DNA from: Saprospiraceae bacterium
Lineage (GTDB): Bacteria; Bacteroidota; Bacteroidia; Chitinophagales; Saprospiraceae
Direction of reading: 5' to 3'
Assembly (NCBI GenBank): GCA_013001595.1
Contig: JABDMH010000056.1
Location: 186,001 to 250,000 of the forward strand
DNA: 64,000 nucleotides
Shown: positions 1 to 9,257 of the stretch, in pieces
How positions within the stretch are numbered: the stretch's first letter is position 1
Layout of the letters: each line of letters begins with the position of its first letter
Translations under genes and position numbers: made by a program
Notes under the pieces: generated by a model
The model's input: only the letters and a program-made list of their open reading frames with translations
What the model was told of the DNA's origin: nothing
Database searches by the model: none

Positions 1-555
1 AGGATTAGTACTTAGCTTTAAGTTTGGTGGAATGGCAGGATGAACATGGCCATATGGATTTTCTTGTAAAGCTATACGAATCGGTACCAAGGCCAACGCA
101 TGATATGGATTCGCCTGAAGTGTCATGGAATCCTTCATAACCAAGTAGTGACTGCCTGTAGCTTGTTCTTGTAGGTAGGGATAACTATCCTGAAGCTGCT
201 CTAGATCTGGCTTGACAGCATGATTATTTGACCAGAATATCAGGTGATCGGATGAATCATAAATAAATACAGTAAAGACTTGTTCAGACAGCTCCACAGC
301 CCTTGCAACTGCAGGTTGTTCAATGTCCTCATTTGTGGTTAGCTGGCTAAGTACAGTGAGGTAGGAGGTATCAGCAAAGATCTGTTCTATAGTACCCTGG
401 GTACCTGCAATGTATTCCTCAAAATGAGATTTTACCTTAACAATGTAATCTCCTTCAGAAAAACTGTAATGCGTATAGCCCGCTGTCATTACGAGGATGG
501 CAGCCAGTACCCAGAAAAGAAGCGTGTTTTTGAACTGATTGATAACAGTTTCAGT
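1..555 (-). CDS. Membrane-anchored sensor protein, N-terminal part (runs off left edge)
   Basis: An open frame of 185 codons reads leftward to the window edge. It begins with one hydrophobic segment (LLFWVLAAILVMTAGY, about residues 12-27), then a hydrophilic stretch of about 150 residues with no cysteine pattern. This is the architecture of the extracytoplasmic half of a sensor kinase or other transmembrane receptor; the cytoplasmic domain lies outside the window, so the class is inference. The start is a problem. An in-frame TAA (556-558) sits directly before the frame, and the first ATG (487-489) falls inside the hydrophobic segment. Either a rare start codon is used or the 5' end carries a frameshift. 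A TAnnTTTG box lies upstream at 590-597. Confidence 0.55.
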
Positions 556-589
556 TTACAATTAGCATGCCGTGAATCAACATATTAAA

Positions 590-597
590 CAAATTTA
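590..597 (-). promoter_or_regulatory. Putative Bacteroidota -7 promoter box
   Basis: On the minus strand the sequence reads TAAATTTG, an exact match to the Bacteroidota -7 consensus TAnnTTTG, 35 bp before the open frame of the left-edge sensor gene. No clear TTG is seen 19 bp upstream. Confidence 0.4.
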
Positions 598-651
598 TTA
601 TTTATAAACCGTTTATCGTATAGATCAGGTTTTTTTTACTATTATAATCAC

Positions 652-1057
652 AGGCTGTGAGGTGTCCTGTCGCATGGTGAGCAATATGCCCACCATGAGG
701 AAAATCCGGACAACGTAGAGCACCACACCATCTAACGGATGGGTCTCATCTAGGTGAGAACAGATAGTGTCACAGAAACGAAACCGCCATGCCAGTTTTG
801 CTGTCAGGGTAAGGGTGAAAACGTGCGGTAAGAGCGCACGCATCAGTCTGGCAACAGATTGATGGGATAAACCTTGTGGGTTGAAATGCCACGTATATTT
901 CGAGCTACGATAAGTAGGTTGGGTTGCTCGCCCAATTGTTTATTGACAATCGGAAGGGGTGGGCAGATTGATCTTGGCTGTGAAGCCAAGACTAGATAAA
1001 TGACAGGAACTTACGCGAGATGTAGGTGACAGAATCCGGTTTATAACCTCACAGTCT
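652..1057 (+). ncRNA. rnpB: RNase P RNA (bacterial A-type)
   Basis: This is the catalytic RNA of RNase P, which matures tRNA 5' ends. Conserved region I is recognisable at 697-711 (GAGGAAAATCCGGAC; usual form GAGGAAAGTCCGG..). Conserved region V is at 1029-1044 (ACAGAATCCGGTTTAT). The central specificity-domain signatures are also present: CACAGAAACGAAACCGCC (about 774-791), then GGTGAAAACG and GGTAAGAGCGCACG (about 809-841). P1 is a 12-bp helix pairing 652-663 with 1046-1057 (one G-U pair), which sets the ends. A T-run (1057-1062) follows P1, so P1 may double as the intrinsic terminator. No protein gene overlaps on a supported frame; 1063-1161 shows nothing else. Confidence 0.93.
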
Positions 1058-1161
1058 TTTTTGTTCTGCTATAGAGCACACTCCGGAAAGTGCCATCTTC
1101 ACATATGTAAAGAGCGCCAAAATAGCCATTTTTAATATGGCGATTTTTAGGAGTACATGCA

Positions 1162-2382
1162 TTAATTTGTAGGCAGATCAGCACCATCACTCAACGTACC
1201 AAAGTCGAAGAGCAAAGAAAACCGTAGGGTTTTATCCAGAGGGTTGCTAGACTGTAAGGTCGGAGTGGTACTAATGAGATAAGACATATTGATACCAAAT
1301 ACGTTATACTTCAAGCCCAACCCCAGCGTGATGTATTCGCGAGCACCCTTAAGGATATTCTCATGAAAGTAACCAGCTCGCAAGGCAAACTGCTTATCAT
1401 ACCAGTATTCAGCACCCAACGAATAGGTAAACTCTTTAAGCTCTTCACTAAATCCCTCTGGAGCATCCGACCAAGAATTTAGAATGCCATTGAAGACACC
1501 TTTTTCCCGATAATCTGCGATACCATTCATAGGATCTTCGTCTTTAATATTGTGCTGAGGGGTGGGCACCATCAACTTGTTCGCATCGGCGGTGATGGTT
1601 AGGCTATTGTAATCGTCGAAGAAAAATTCCCATGCCGAGCCAAAGCCAAAGTTGATGGGCAGAAAATCATTGGTCTCCTGGGTGTAAGATATCTTAGATC
1701 CTAGGTTTGAAAGTGCTAAGCCAAAGGTTAAGGTGCTGGTTTCTAAAGGTAGTCCATAATAGAAACCGATATCAGCGGCCCCTGCGATGCCTGGATTGAT
1801 CTCGATACCACCAACCTCTTGACCTGCAGCTAGGTTGGAATAAATGAATTTACCATTGATGCCGACAGAAAAATTTTCACCAAGCTTTCTGGCAAATCCT
1901 ACGGCCAGCTCAAATTCATTTGGTCTACCAAAACCAATGGGTTCGCCATTTTCATTGGTAAATTGGATGTCCCCCAGTGAAAAGTAACGTAGACTAAAGC
2001 CTAAGGCTTGCAGGTCGTCAATTTTTTTATAACCGGATAAATAAGCCAGGTATACATCTTGCAACCCTAAGGACCTAAGCCAAGGTGAGTAGGTAGCCGA
2101 TAACGCAAAATCATTTTCCACAAAAGCCAGTTTGGAAGAATTCAGATGCATACTATTTGCGTCAGGTGATATGGCTATGCCCGCATCACCCATTCCGCCT
2201 GATCGAGCATCCGGTGTGATGCGTAAGAATGGAACAGCTGTAGGAATGGCGTTGGCACAGGGACCGCCACCGAGAGATTCATAGTTACCACTATTCAATG
2301 GGTTCTCAATACACTGAGATAGCCCATTTTGCCAACCCAATAGCATTAAAAGGGTGATGATAAGTAATGGTGTCCGTTGCAT
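1162..2382 (-). CDS. porV: T9SS outer-membrane protein PorV
   Basis: PorV is a FadL-like outer-membrane beta-barrel that accepts T9SS cargo at the translocon and delivers it to the sortase PorU. The 406-residue protein has a signal peptide (about 1-22, ending GLSQ), then the characteristic N-terminal stretch with PFLRITPDARSGGMGDAG and alternating beta-strand patterning to a terminal FDFG strand. Length and motifs fit the family. It lies 148 bp downstream of porU on the same strand, the porU-porV adjacency known from Flavobacterium. A separate -7 box (2420-2427) suggests it can also be transcribed independently of porU. Confidence 0.93.
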   Translation of the reverse strand: MQRTPLLIITLLMLLGWQNGLSQCIENPLNSGNYESLGGGPCANAIPTAVPFLRITPDARSGGMGDAGIAISPDANSMHLNSSKLAFVENDFALSATYSPWLRSLGLQDVYLAYLSGYKKIDDLQALGFSLRYFSLGDIQFTNENGEPIGFGRPNEFELAVGFARKLGENFSVGINGKFIYSNLAAGQEVGGIEINPGIAGAADIGFYYGLPLETSTLTFGLALSNLGSKISYTQETNDFLPINFGFGSAWEFFFDDYNSLTITADANKLMVPTPQHNIKDEDPMNGIADYREKGVFNGILNSWSDAPEGFSEELKEFTYSLGAEYWYDKQFALRAGYFHENILKGAREYITLGLGLKYNVFGINMSYLISTTPTLQSSNPLDKTLRFSLLFDFGTLSDGADLPTN

Positions 2383-2419
2383 CGCGTGTTAAAAATCTGT
2401 CAAATAATAAAAATGGTCG

Positions 2420-2427
2420 CAAATATA
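2420..2427 (-). promoter_or_regulatory. Putative -7 promoter box for porV
   Basis: The minus strand reads TATATTTG followed by C, matching TAnnTTTG. It lies 38 bp before the porV ATG in the 148-bp porU-porV gap. I see no TTG at the ideal -33 position. Confidence 0.45.
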
Positions 2428-2530
2428 ACGTAGTCCCTTGATTTTTAGTTTGTCAGAGCAAAATACATAGATGTATGACACGGCAAGCTTCCGAATATCT
2501 TTGTTAGCATCAGAGAGAATGAGTCGCGTT

Positions 2531-5500
2531 TTACCTCAATACGACCAGTTTCTGCAAGTCGCTGGTGTTTTTGAGGACCCGGCCACTGCTGGCATCGGTA
2601 ACGCGTACCGTCACCCGATAAATATAGATCCCATTGGCCAAACGATCTCCAAAGTCATCCCTTCCATCCCATTTGATGTCCCGGGATAGATTACCCGATG
2701 CCTTAATGTTTTTTTCTAGTGTGGTTACCCGCCTTCCAGAAGGCGTTAGAATATCGACCCGAATGTCTAGATCTTGATCTAAAAATGAATGTTCAAATTG
2801 AAAGCAAGTACTTTGTGAAAATGGATTGGGGTAGTTGAGCACATGTCTGAGGCCATCCTCAGCTTCGTCAATGACTACAAATTCTGTTAACATTTCCGTC
2901 GAATTATTGGCGATATCCCAGGCCTTCACTGTCAATGTATGTTTTCCCAATTCGAGGTCACTCATCGGATATCGCACCGTCCCTCGAGTATAATCGTCTT
3001 TTTCCGACTCGTAAAATTCATTAAGTATGATGGTATTTTGAAAATCATTATCCAGTACGGCGGTGAGGTCATGGCCAATGCTATTGCCGATCACATTAAT
3101 GCCATTGTCATCAGAGAGCTTAAGAAGTAAAGTGGGATTGCGATCAGTAATGCCTCCAAAAACAAAATCCTCCGAATTCATAAAGATGTCAAGCAATGGT
3201 CCAGTGTCGTCATTGATGCCATTTTTATCCGTCCCACCCACATAGATGTCACTGAATGCACCCGCACCATCGATGGCAGAACCATCTTCTGCGTAGTAAC
3301 TGATCTTGCCCTTACCATAGGCATAATTGATGTCTTTCGGGACCACAAAGGAGAATTTGAATTGGCCATTGGTCACACTGGCCAATCCCTTAAAAATGAT
3401 GCTCTTCTGTAACTGAAAGGCACGCTCCGAACTGCCTTTGTCTTGCCCCAAGGTCTTAAGATTGACCGCCTTATCATAGATGGTGGGGTACAAGTTGCCG
3501 TTGAAGCTGGTCACCAAACTTCCATCTGCATTGACCACTTCACCTTCGACCGTCACTTTGCTTAGTGCCTTTAACGTATCAAGATCTACATCGTTGATGT
3601 CTACACCATTAATCCTACTAGTGCGAACGAAATGCTGCGGTACCGCCAGGCGCATAGCAGGATCACCCAATAAGGTGAACTTCCGAGCATTGTGACTAGA
3701 GGTGTCCTGTGCATTCGAGTTTTTGGCATTGATCAGGAGGTCTCCAATCGGCGGTAATTCACCATCAACCTGGGCGAAGAGGTGGTCAAACACCGATCTG
3801 GTTAGTCTTTCGTTTTGTGTAGCGTATACTGCACGCACCGTCGTGAAAAGTGCAACAGACCCTCCAGTTGGGTTCGTTAAAGTATATTCACCAGCTGTGA
3901 TCTCAACGGGATTGTCATACCCGGCGAATGAACAGGTCGCTGTGATCATTAAGGGTAGGCGATCAATATTATTCCACTGATCCACATCTTCTTTTAGGAG
4001 CACTCTTTCCTGCGCCCACCCCTTCGATCCACCATGCCCCAGGTAATTGACCACTAGCTGACCCTTAAACATACTCTGATTGAGCTCTCGCTTTGCATTA
4101 AAGTTGAACACTCCACCAGGTGTGTTTTCCTGCTCAAAAGCGTCGAAATAAACTTTGTTGATATTGAACATTGGATATTGAAATCGTATGTTCTCAGCAA
4201 TGGGATCGGCGGCATTCACATGGCGATTGCCGTCTTCATCATCAGCGGCAAATAAGATGTTGGTACGCCAATCTCCGAGTGTTTTTTCTCCCTTCTCATA
4301 CCTGACGATCTTATCTACGATCACATTCGCTTCCTCCAAAGTCCTTACGGGGAATCTTCCGACAGCAATATCCAGTGCCCCCCTTATATTATCTCCTTCC
4401 AGATCGTCCAACAATGCGTAATAGTCGTCACTGGGATAAGACAATATGGGGTCGAAGGATTCCTCAGTTTCGAATACAGGAATGAAAGATTCATCATTAA
4501 AATCTGTATAGATGTGCCGATAGTCAAATGAGCCATCACCAACGAGGACGAGATATCCGAAATCGGTAGATCTCTTGTACAACATGCGGGCAAAATCTCT
4601 AATGGCAGATGGATCGACCTTCCCGGACGAAAACTCATTGAAGACCTGATCAATGGATGCCAATTCCACCCGCAAACGTGAAAAATTTCTACGGTGTTCA
4701 GCTAGGCGCATTGCCGCAGCTTCAAAATCTGGATGATAAATGACCAAGTATTCAGCATCTATGATCGCATGCAAATTCTGATTTGGAATTTTTCCAACCG
4801 GTTCTCCACTGAATCCATGCTCATCTCGAAATATTACGTACCGGGTGTTGGCACCAGCTGCCGTTGAAAAGCTGATCCCGCCATCACCCGTTGTCACGGC
4901 TTCCACTGCAGCTGGTTGGAGGGGATTTGAAACATCCCATATCGTGCTTCCCACAGCATTGGCAACGGTATATTTTGCACTGCTAAAATCATATGTCTTC
5001 GGATCTGAAAAGGAAAACTGATCGTTGTCATACACCAATCTGCGACGGATGTTGAAAGCGATAAAATCTAGCCAACCCTCATTGCTATTTCCGAGTTGTG
5101 GGTATTTGACGGTAATGCTGGGTCGTTCCGCATTGAACTGGATCTCTTCACTGATGATGCCTACCCTTGCATAGGGTTTTTCAATATCGGTCACCTGAGC
5201 CCGAGCAATATTTGTGGATAAGACTTGGTCGTTGATGGTTAAAGAGACACTGGAGGTTCTATCGGATCGTGCTGCAAATTCCATGCGCACATGGGTCGGT
5301 TCTCCTGAGACCATGTTGGTGAGGTCAAATCGATCGTCGTAAGATTTTTCACGTTCGCCCCTAAATCTATCGCCCAACCACCTCCGGCCCGACCCTTGTA
5401 GATTAGCATCCGCTTTGTGCAAGATGTTGTAGGATTCGTCCTCAAGAACCTGGTAATCAGTATAGCTGTCTGAATCATAGTCTACCTCGGTTGGCGGGCT

Positions 5501-5971
5501 GCTAGTCGCCATCCGACGGCCATTTGAATCATTAATCTTTATGAAATAGTAGTTTCTGGCATCATATGGGTTTTTCAAATGACTAAACCTATTTCTAGTA
5601 GTAGAATAGGACACCTTGTCCATATCCTCTCCATAGAAGAGGATGTAGTCATCAACATCAAATCTGCCATCTTCTTCTCCAACTATTCGAATCGGAATTT
5701 CGACCAGATCATCAATTCTTTCCGTTAGATTGGGTTCCGGTAGGGGGCCTCCTCCCTGGCCATAAATAGATAGCTGCTGCGGGTTGAAAGTCGTTGGGTT
5801 TAGACCCAATTGTTCTATGAATACATAGTCCAGTTTATACACACCATTTCGATCCGTGGCAAACTTGTAGATTTCTCCATCTGCCAGTACAGAGGTTGTG
5901 ACTTGACCATATCCGGTAAACAAAATTCCGAATGTGCCGGCCAGAAAGGCAAGAATAATTTTGGTGCTCAT
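2531..5971 (-). CDS. porU: T9SS C-terminal signal peptidase/sortase PorU
   Basis: PorU is the surface Cys protease (gingipain-like family C25) that removes the C-terminal sorting domain of T9SS cargo and attaches the cargo to anionic lipopolysaccharide. I chose the ATG at 5971 because a standard signal peptide follows (MSTKIILAFLAG..., cleaved near GYGQ). An in-frame ATG at 6028 would add 19 charged residues. The catalytic pair is visible: His646 in YLGHGGSKGW and Cys680 in ITATCSFAGYDNP, spaced as in gingipains. The C-terminus carries a FlgD-type Ig-like domain (NYPNPFSQST... WDGRDDFGDRLANGIYIYRV). At 1146 residues it has the usual PorU length. Confidence 0.94.
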   Translation of the reverse strand: MSTKIILAFLAGTFGILFTGYGQVTTSVLADGEIYKFATDRNGVYKLDYVFIEQLGLNPTTFNPQQLSIYGQGGGPLPEPNLTERIDDLVEIPIRIVGEEDGRFDVDDYILFYGEDMDKVSYSTTRNRFSHLKNPYDARNYYFIKINDSNGRRMATSSPPTEVDYDSDSYTDYQVLEDESYNILHKADANLQGSGRRWLGDRFRGEREKSYDDRFDLTNMVSGEPTHVRMEFAARSDRTSSVSLTINDQVLSTNIARAQVTDIEKPYARVGIISEEIQFNAERPSITVKYPQLGNSNEGWLDFIAFNIRRRLVYDNDQFSFSDPKTYDFSSAKYTVANAVGSTIWDVSNPLQPAAVEAVTTGDGGISFSTAAGANTRYVIFRDEHGFSGEPVGKIPNQNLHAIIDAEYLVIYHPDFEAAAMRLAEHRRNFSRLRVELASIDQVFNEFSSGKVDPSAIRDFARMLYKRSTDFGYLVLVGDGSFDYRHIYTDFNDESFIPVFETEESFDPILSYPSDDYYALLDDLEGDNIRGALDIAVGRFPVRTLEEANVIVDKIVRYEKGEKTLGDWRTNILFAADDEDGNRHVNAADPIAENIRFQYPMFNINKVYFDAFEQENTPGGVFNFNAKRELNQSMFKGQLVVNYLGHGGSKGWAQERVLLKEDVDQWNNIDRLPLMITATCSFAGYDNPVEITAGEYTLTNPTGGSVALFTTVRAVYATQNERLTRSVFDHLFAQVDGELPPIGDLLINAKNSNAQDTSSHNARKFTLLGDPAMRLAVPQHFVRTSRINGVDINDVDLDTLKALSKVTVEGEVVNADGSLVTSFNGNLYPTIYDKAVNLKTLGQDKGSSERAFQLQKSIIFKGLASVTNGQFKFSFVVPKDINYAYGKGKISYYAEDGSAIDGAGAFSDIYVGGTDKNGINDDTGPLLDIFMNSEDFVFGGITDRNPTLLLKLSDDNGINVIGNSIGHDLTAVLDNDFQNTIILNEFYESEKDDYTRGTVRYPMSDLELGKHTLTVKAWDIANNSTEMLTEFVVIDEAEDGLRHVLNYPNPFSQSTCFQFEHSFLDQDLDIRVDILTPSGRRVTTLEKNIKASGNLSRDIKWDGRDDFGDRLANGIYIYRVTVRVTDASSGRVLKNTSDLQKLVVLR

Positions 5972-6072
5972 GTCTTTACTATCGTCTCTCTTATAACCCA
6001 ATTGTAACGAATCAGTTTTGATCAACATACTTCTGTGATCGCTGTCCTGCCATTCGCCTTACCATGCCGTGA

Positions 6073-6080
6073 CAAAATTA
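6073..6080 (-). promoter_or_regulatory. Putative -7 promoter box for porU
   Basis: The minus strand reads TAATTTTG, an exact TAnnTTTG match about 100 bp before the chosen porU start, in the gap between the YfhO-like gene and porU. It implies that porU-porV has its own promoter rather than depending on the upstream membrane-protein gene. Confidence 0.45.
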
Positions 6081-6208
6081 AAGTATACAATGTTTCAACG
6101 ACCTCAGTGTCTGCCTATTGCCAACAGTGAAACACAAGTATTGCCTTAATTGTGCGCGATACATAAATACCAACGTCTATGGCAGACTTTTGTCTCAATC
6201 AATTATCG

Positions 6209-9187
6209 TTATTGTCGTGCTGCTTGCACATCTATGTTGTCAATCAATAGTTCAGCCTTTTGTGGATTCCAGACATAGATTCCTACCCTGCTTTCTGCAG
6301 GTACTTGTCGATCAACCGTTACCTGCCATTGTCTAGAACTCCAATGCGGTTCGGTCTGATAGGCCAGCTGCCAACTTTGCCAGAAGATGCTAGTGTCTCC
6401 ATGCATAATACTACAAATGAGTGATGCATTTGAAGTTTCGCTGGTACGAACATCTATGTCAATATTGATGTACGCAATGTGCGAGTTAGTGTCCACTATT
6501 TCTTCAAAGGTACTACTGTACTCACCACCGGTTAAGTCTTGATATCGATTTCCATTTGTCTCTGACTTGATTTGAAATGAGCTGTTTATCCAGCCACGAG
6601 CAGGTCCTTCAAATCGGTTTGATGTGCTGAAGAGCAGATTGTGTGTCATGGGAGAATTGCAGTGTATTTGTTTCCATCCCCCTGGTAATAATGTATCATG
6701 GGTAGTGAAATGTGATTTGAGGAAAGCGGGGAAAACACCATATTGCCCAGCACACATTGGTCGGTAAAGGTAGGTGAAAGGTGGTGTCAGGTTAGCCACA
6801 GATTGCTTAAAATTTGGTAAATCCGCCTTATCAAGAAAGCGTGCGAATGTGCGGAGCTCCGATGCGGATGGTTCTGCCGTTTTATCAACGCTATTCAACA
6901 GGGTAGGTTGATTCACCAATGGCGGAGACACCATGGTTTGCACGGGCTCGTAGAAGATAAAGGATATGGGTATTGTCCCGACCATGACTAGCGGTTGCCA
7001 AACCTGACACTGCCGTAAACATCGTATAGTAATCGCCAATAGAAGTAGACCTAAGATGCTTGCGGAGATGATTAATCCATTGATTAAGTACCCTGGTTTG
7101 AACACGATGTCAAGAACGTGCTCCCCCTGGGGAATTAAAAAACCAACCAGACCGATATCTACCAGCACGGGTTGGATCAGATTATTATCAATAAATCCTT
7201 TCCACCCGTGCACCATATTTTGATTATATACCAACAGTCTAGGTGCGGCGGCATTGGTTGCAACACGGATGTGATTTGGTCCAAAATCGTTGATTTTTAT
7301 TTCCTTATCGGTCAGGTGCAAGTCGGGTTCAGCAGTGAAATAGTTGATGCCCGGTGGCTTATGGTTGTAGGGTGAAATGTAGATGGCGGGTAAACCTAGG
7401 TTTTTATTGAAAAACTCACTCTGCTCCATTTCGATATATTTCTTGTACTGAAAGGGCGTATATCCATTCCAGCCAATCCGTTTATACAGAGTGTTGGTAT
7501 TGCGGTACAAAAAGCTAGAGGCTAGGCCCTGGTCAGCATTGCTTCCGATAAAGTCGTCCCAATGGGGTTGTGGATAGCCTTGTGGAAGCTGTGCCATACA
7601 AGAAGCTATAGTTGCAACCTTATCTTCGGAAAAGATGGATACGCGGCCATTCAATTGCACAGCTACCATCATATCCACTGCGCCAAAAAATAGCAGTGCG
7701 AAGATTAAGTTTTTCTTAAATGCCTGGGATTTTAGGAGAATGTACAGCAAGGAAAAAAGGCAGGTATGAATTAGAAGTTGAGCTGCGAAAGCATGATCTA
7801 GGTTATGGATTTCACCTTTAAACACTTGGACAATGCCCGGCATGTCTTGCAGTGCGTATACTATAGACGAGGCAAAGAAACAAATGGCTCCGATCAAGGC
7901 GATTTTTGGAAGATGTCTAGCAATTTCTTCCTTTCGGTTGGTGAGCATCTTCGCCGCCAAAAGGAGAAGTATGAGCACTACAAAATATCGAAAAAGACTA
8001 GGTAATCGAAATAAGTTAAAGAGTGGAAGCGCATTAAACCAGGAGCGGATAGGAAGCTCATGCCCCAATGCCAGCAGCAGGAATAAAGACAATAGGAGCC
8101 AGGCTCTGCTGACAAACGCTTGACGTAGTGAGCGCAAGCTAAAGCTAGCGAGTATGATGCCAACTAGACCAATATACATGTTGATCAGAGATTGGTCTCC
8201 CTGCCAAAAACCGGTGGTATCCTTCACTGATGGGTATGGGAATAGCAGACTGAGTAGATGTCTGAGGCGTAGTGAACCTTTGAGACTGGCTTCACCGGAT
8301 AGTCCAATACCACGATAAATGTCGTTCTTGAGCATGATCAGGCAGACCAGGATGACAGCACAAGCCGACACAGTGAGTAGCAGCAACCGAGCATATTGAG
8401 CCAGAAATGGTCTGATGTTGGTCCTTTCTCTGAGTTGTTTAACCAAATCATAGATGAACGCCCCTACGATGATATAGGCGGATACGATGCAATAGGCAGT
8501 ATATCCACCACTTGCCAACATAAAGCAGGCCATCGCGAAATAAGCTCCAAAGCGCCAATTCCAGTTACGACGAAATTGTAAATAAGTATGAAATACATGC
8601 GGCATCCAAGCTCCAGCAATGATCCAACCCATGTGCTGAGCATTGCCTACAAAGAATCCCGATAAGGGAAAAATCATTGCTCCCCATAGTGCACTGGTGC
8701 GGTCTATCCCTAAGGTCCGTGCCAGTCTGTAGAATCCCATCGCTGCTATCAGCAAATGCAGTACATATTCTATACTGAGGCTATAGAGTCCATAACCTTT
8801 ACATAGGCCTAATAAGATGCCTATTGGGTACCATGTTTCAGGAATGGTTCCTTGGGCAAAGCCCTGATGTTGGAATGGATTCCATAGCGGTAGAAATCCA
8901 TGACGTAGTGAATCCGCTACGAAATATCTCCAAGGCAAGGTGATGTCAATGGCATCCCATTTGAGGGTATACTGATTGGTGATTAATTGCCACATGGATA
9001 GGATGATGACAAAACACACAAATAGAGGTATTTTGGCAGTTTGCCAATTTTCGAAAACTGTATACCTCCGTAGGGTGTTCAAAAGACAGGTTTGTAGATT
9101 GCCGCTAAATTTAACGAAGTTAACTAACCACGTTGTCATGGAATAAATCGTGCTGCTATCGATTGCAGGGGTTTGGAAAGATGGCAT
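6209..9187 (-). CDS. YfhO-family polytopic membrane protein with C-terminal extracytoplasmic domain
   Basis: A 992-residue integral membrane protein of the YfhO family (GT-C-fold, proposed lipid-linked glycosyl transfer; exact reaction here unknown). At least a dozen hydrophobic segments occupy residues about 45-510. The luminal-loop motif PLWNPFQHQGFAQG follows the first core helix, as in YfhO proteins. The family's beta domain ending in YNQNMVHGWKGFID...LIPQGEHVLDIVFKPGYLINGLIIS is near residues 655-725. After the last helices comes an unusual tail of about 240 residues, ending in a carbohydrate-binding-like beta-sandwich (about 840-992). The start could instead be the ATG at 9139. It is separated from porU by about 180 bp and diverges from the PorP gene. 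Confidence 0.8.
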   Translation of the reverse strand: MPSFQTPAIDSSTIYSMTTWLVNFVKFSGNLQTCLLNTLRRYTVFENWQTAKIPLFVCFVIILSMWQLITNQYTLKWDAIDITLPWRYFVADSLRHGFLPLWNPFQHQGFAQGTIPETWYPIGILLGLCKGYGLYSLSIEYVLHLLIAAMGFYRLARTLGIDRTSALWGAMIFPLSGFFVGNAQHMGWIIAGAWMPHVFHTYLQFRRNWNWRFGAYFAMACFMLASGGYTAYCIVSAYIIVGAFIYDLVKQLRERTNIRPFLAQYARLLLLTVSACAVILVCLIMLKNDIYRGIGLSGEASLKGSLRLRHLLSLLFPYPSVKDTTGFWQGDQSLINMYIGLVGIILASFSLRSLRQAFVSRAWLLLSLFLLLALGHELPIRSWFNALPLFNLFRLPSLFRYFVVLILLLLAAKMLTNRKEEIARHLPKIALIGAICFFASSIVYALQDMPGIVQVFKGEIHNLDHAFAAQLLIHTCLFSLLYILLKSQAFKKNLIFALLFFGAVDMMVAVQLNGRVSIFSEDKVATIASCMAQLPQGYPQPHWDDFIGSNADQGLASSFLYRNTNTLYKRIGWNGYTPFQYKKYIEMEQSEFFNKNLGLPAIYISPYNHKPPGINYFTAEPDLHLTDKEIKINDFGPNHIRVATNAAAPRLLVYNQNMVHGWKGFIDNNLIQPVLVDIGLVGFLIPQGEHVLDIVFKPGYLINGLIISASILGLLLLAITIRCLRQCQVWQPLVMVGTIPISFIFYEPVQTMVSPPLVNQPTLLNSVDKTAEPSASELRTFARFLDKADLPNFKQSVANLTPPFTYLYRPMCAGQYGVFPAFLKSHFTTHDTLLPGGWKQIHCNSPMTHNLLFSTSNRFEGPARGWINSSFQIKSETNGNRYQDLTGGEYSSTFEEIVDTNSHIAYINIDIDVRTSETSNASLICSIMHGDTSIFWQSWQLAYQTEPHWSSRQWQVTVDRQVPAESRVGIYVWNPQKAELLIDNIDVQAARQ

Positions 9188-9257
9188 GGATTTTTTAGAC
9201 CATGGTAGTGGCCCTGTACTAGACTAAGGGACGATACAATTGTTTGATGCTATAGTG

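Noticed and set aside
625-843. Open frame on the minus strand across the first half of the RNase P RNA
   Set aside because: It lies inside a clearly recognisable structured RNA and has no family resemblance.
2471-2689. Plus-strand open frame at the end of porU
   Set aside because: Shadow of the porU coding strand; no start context or homologous motifs.
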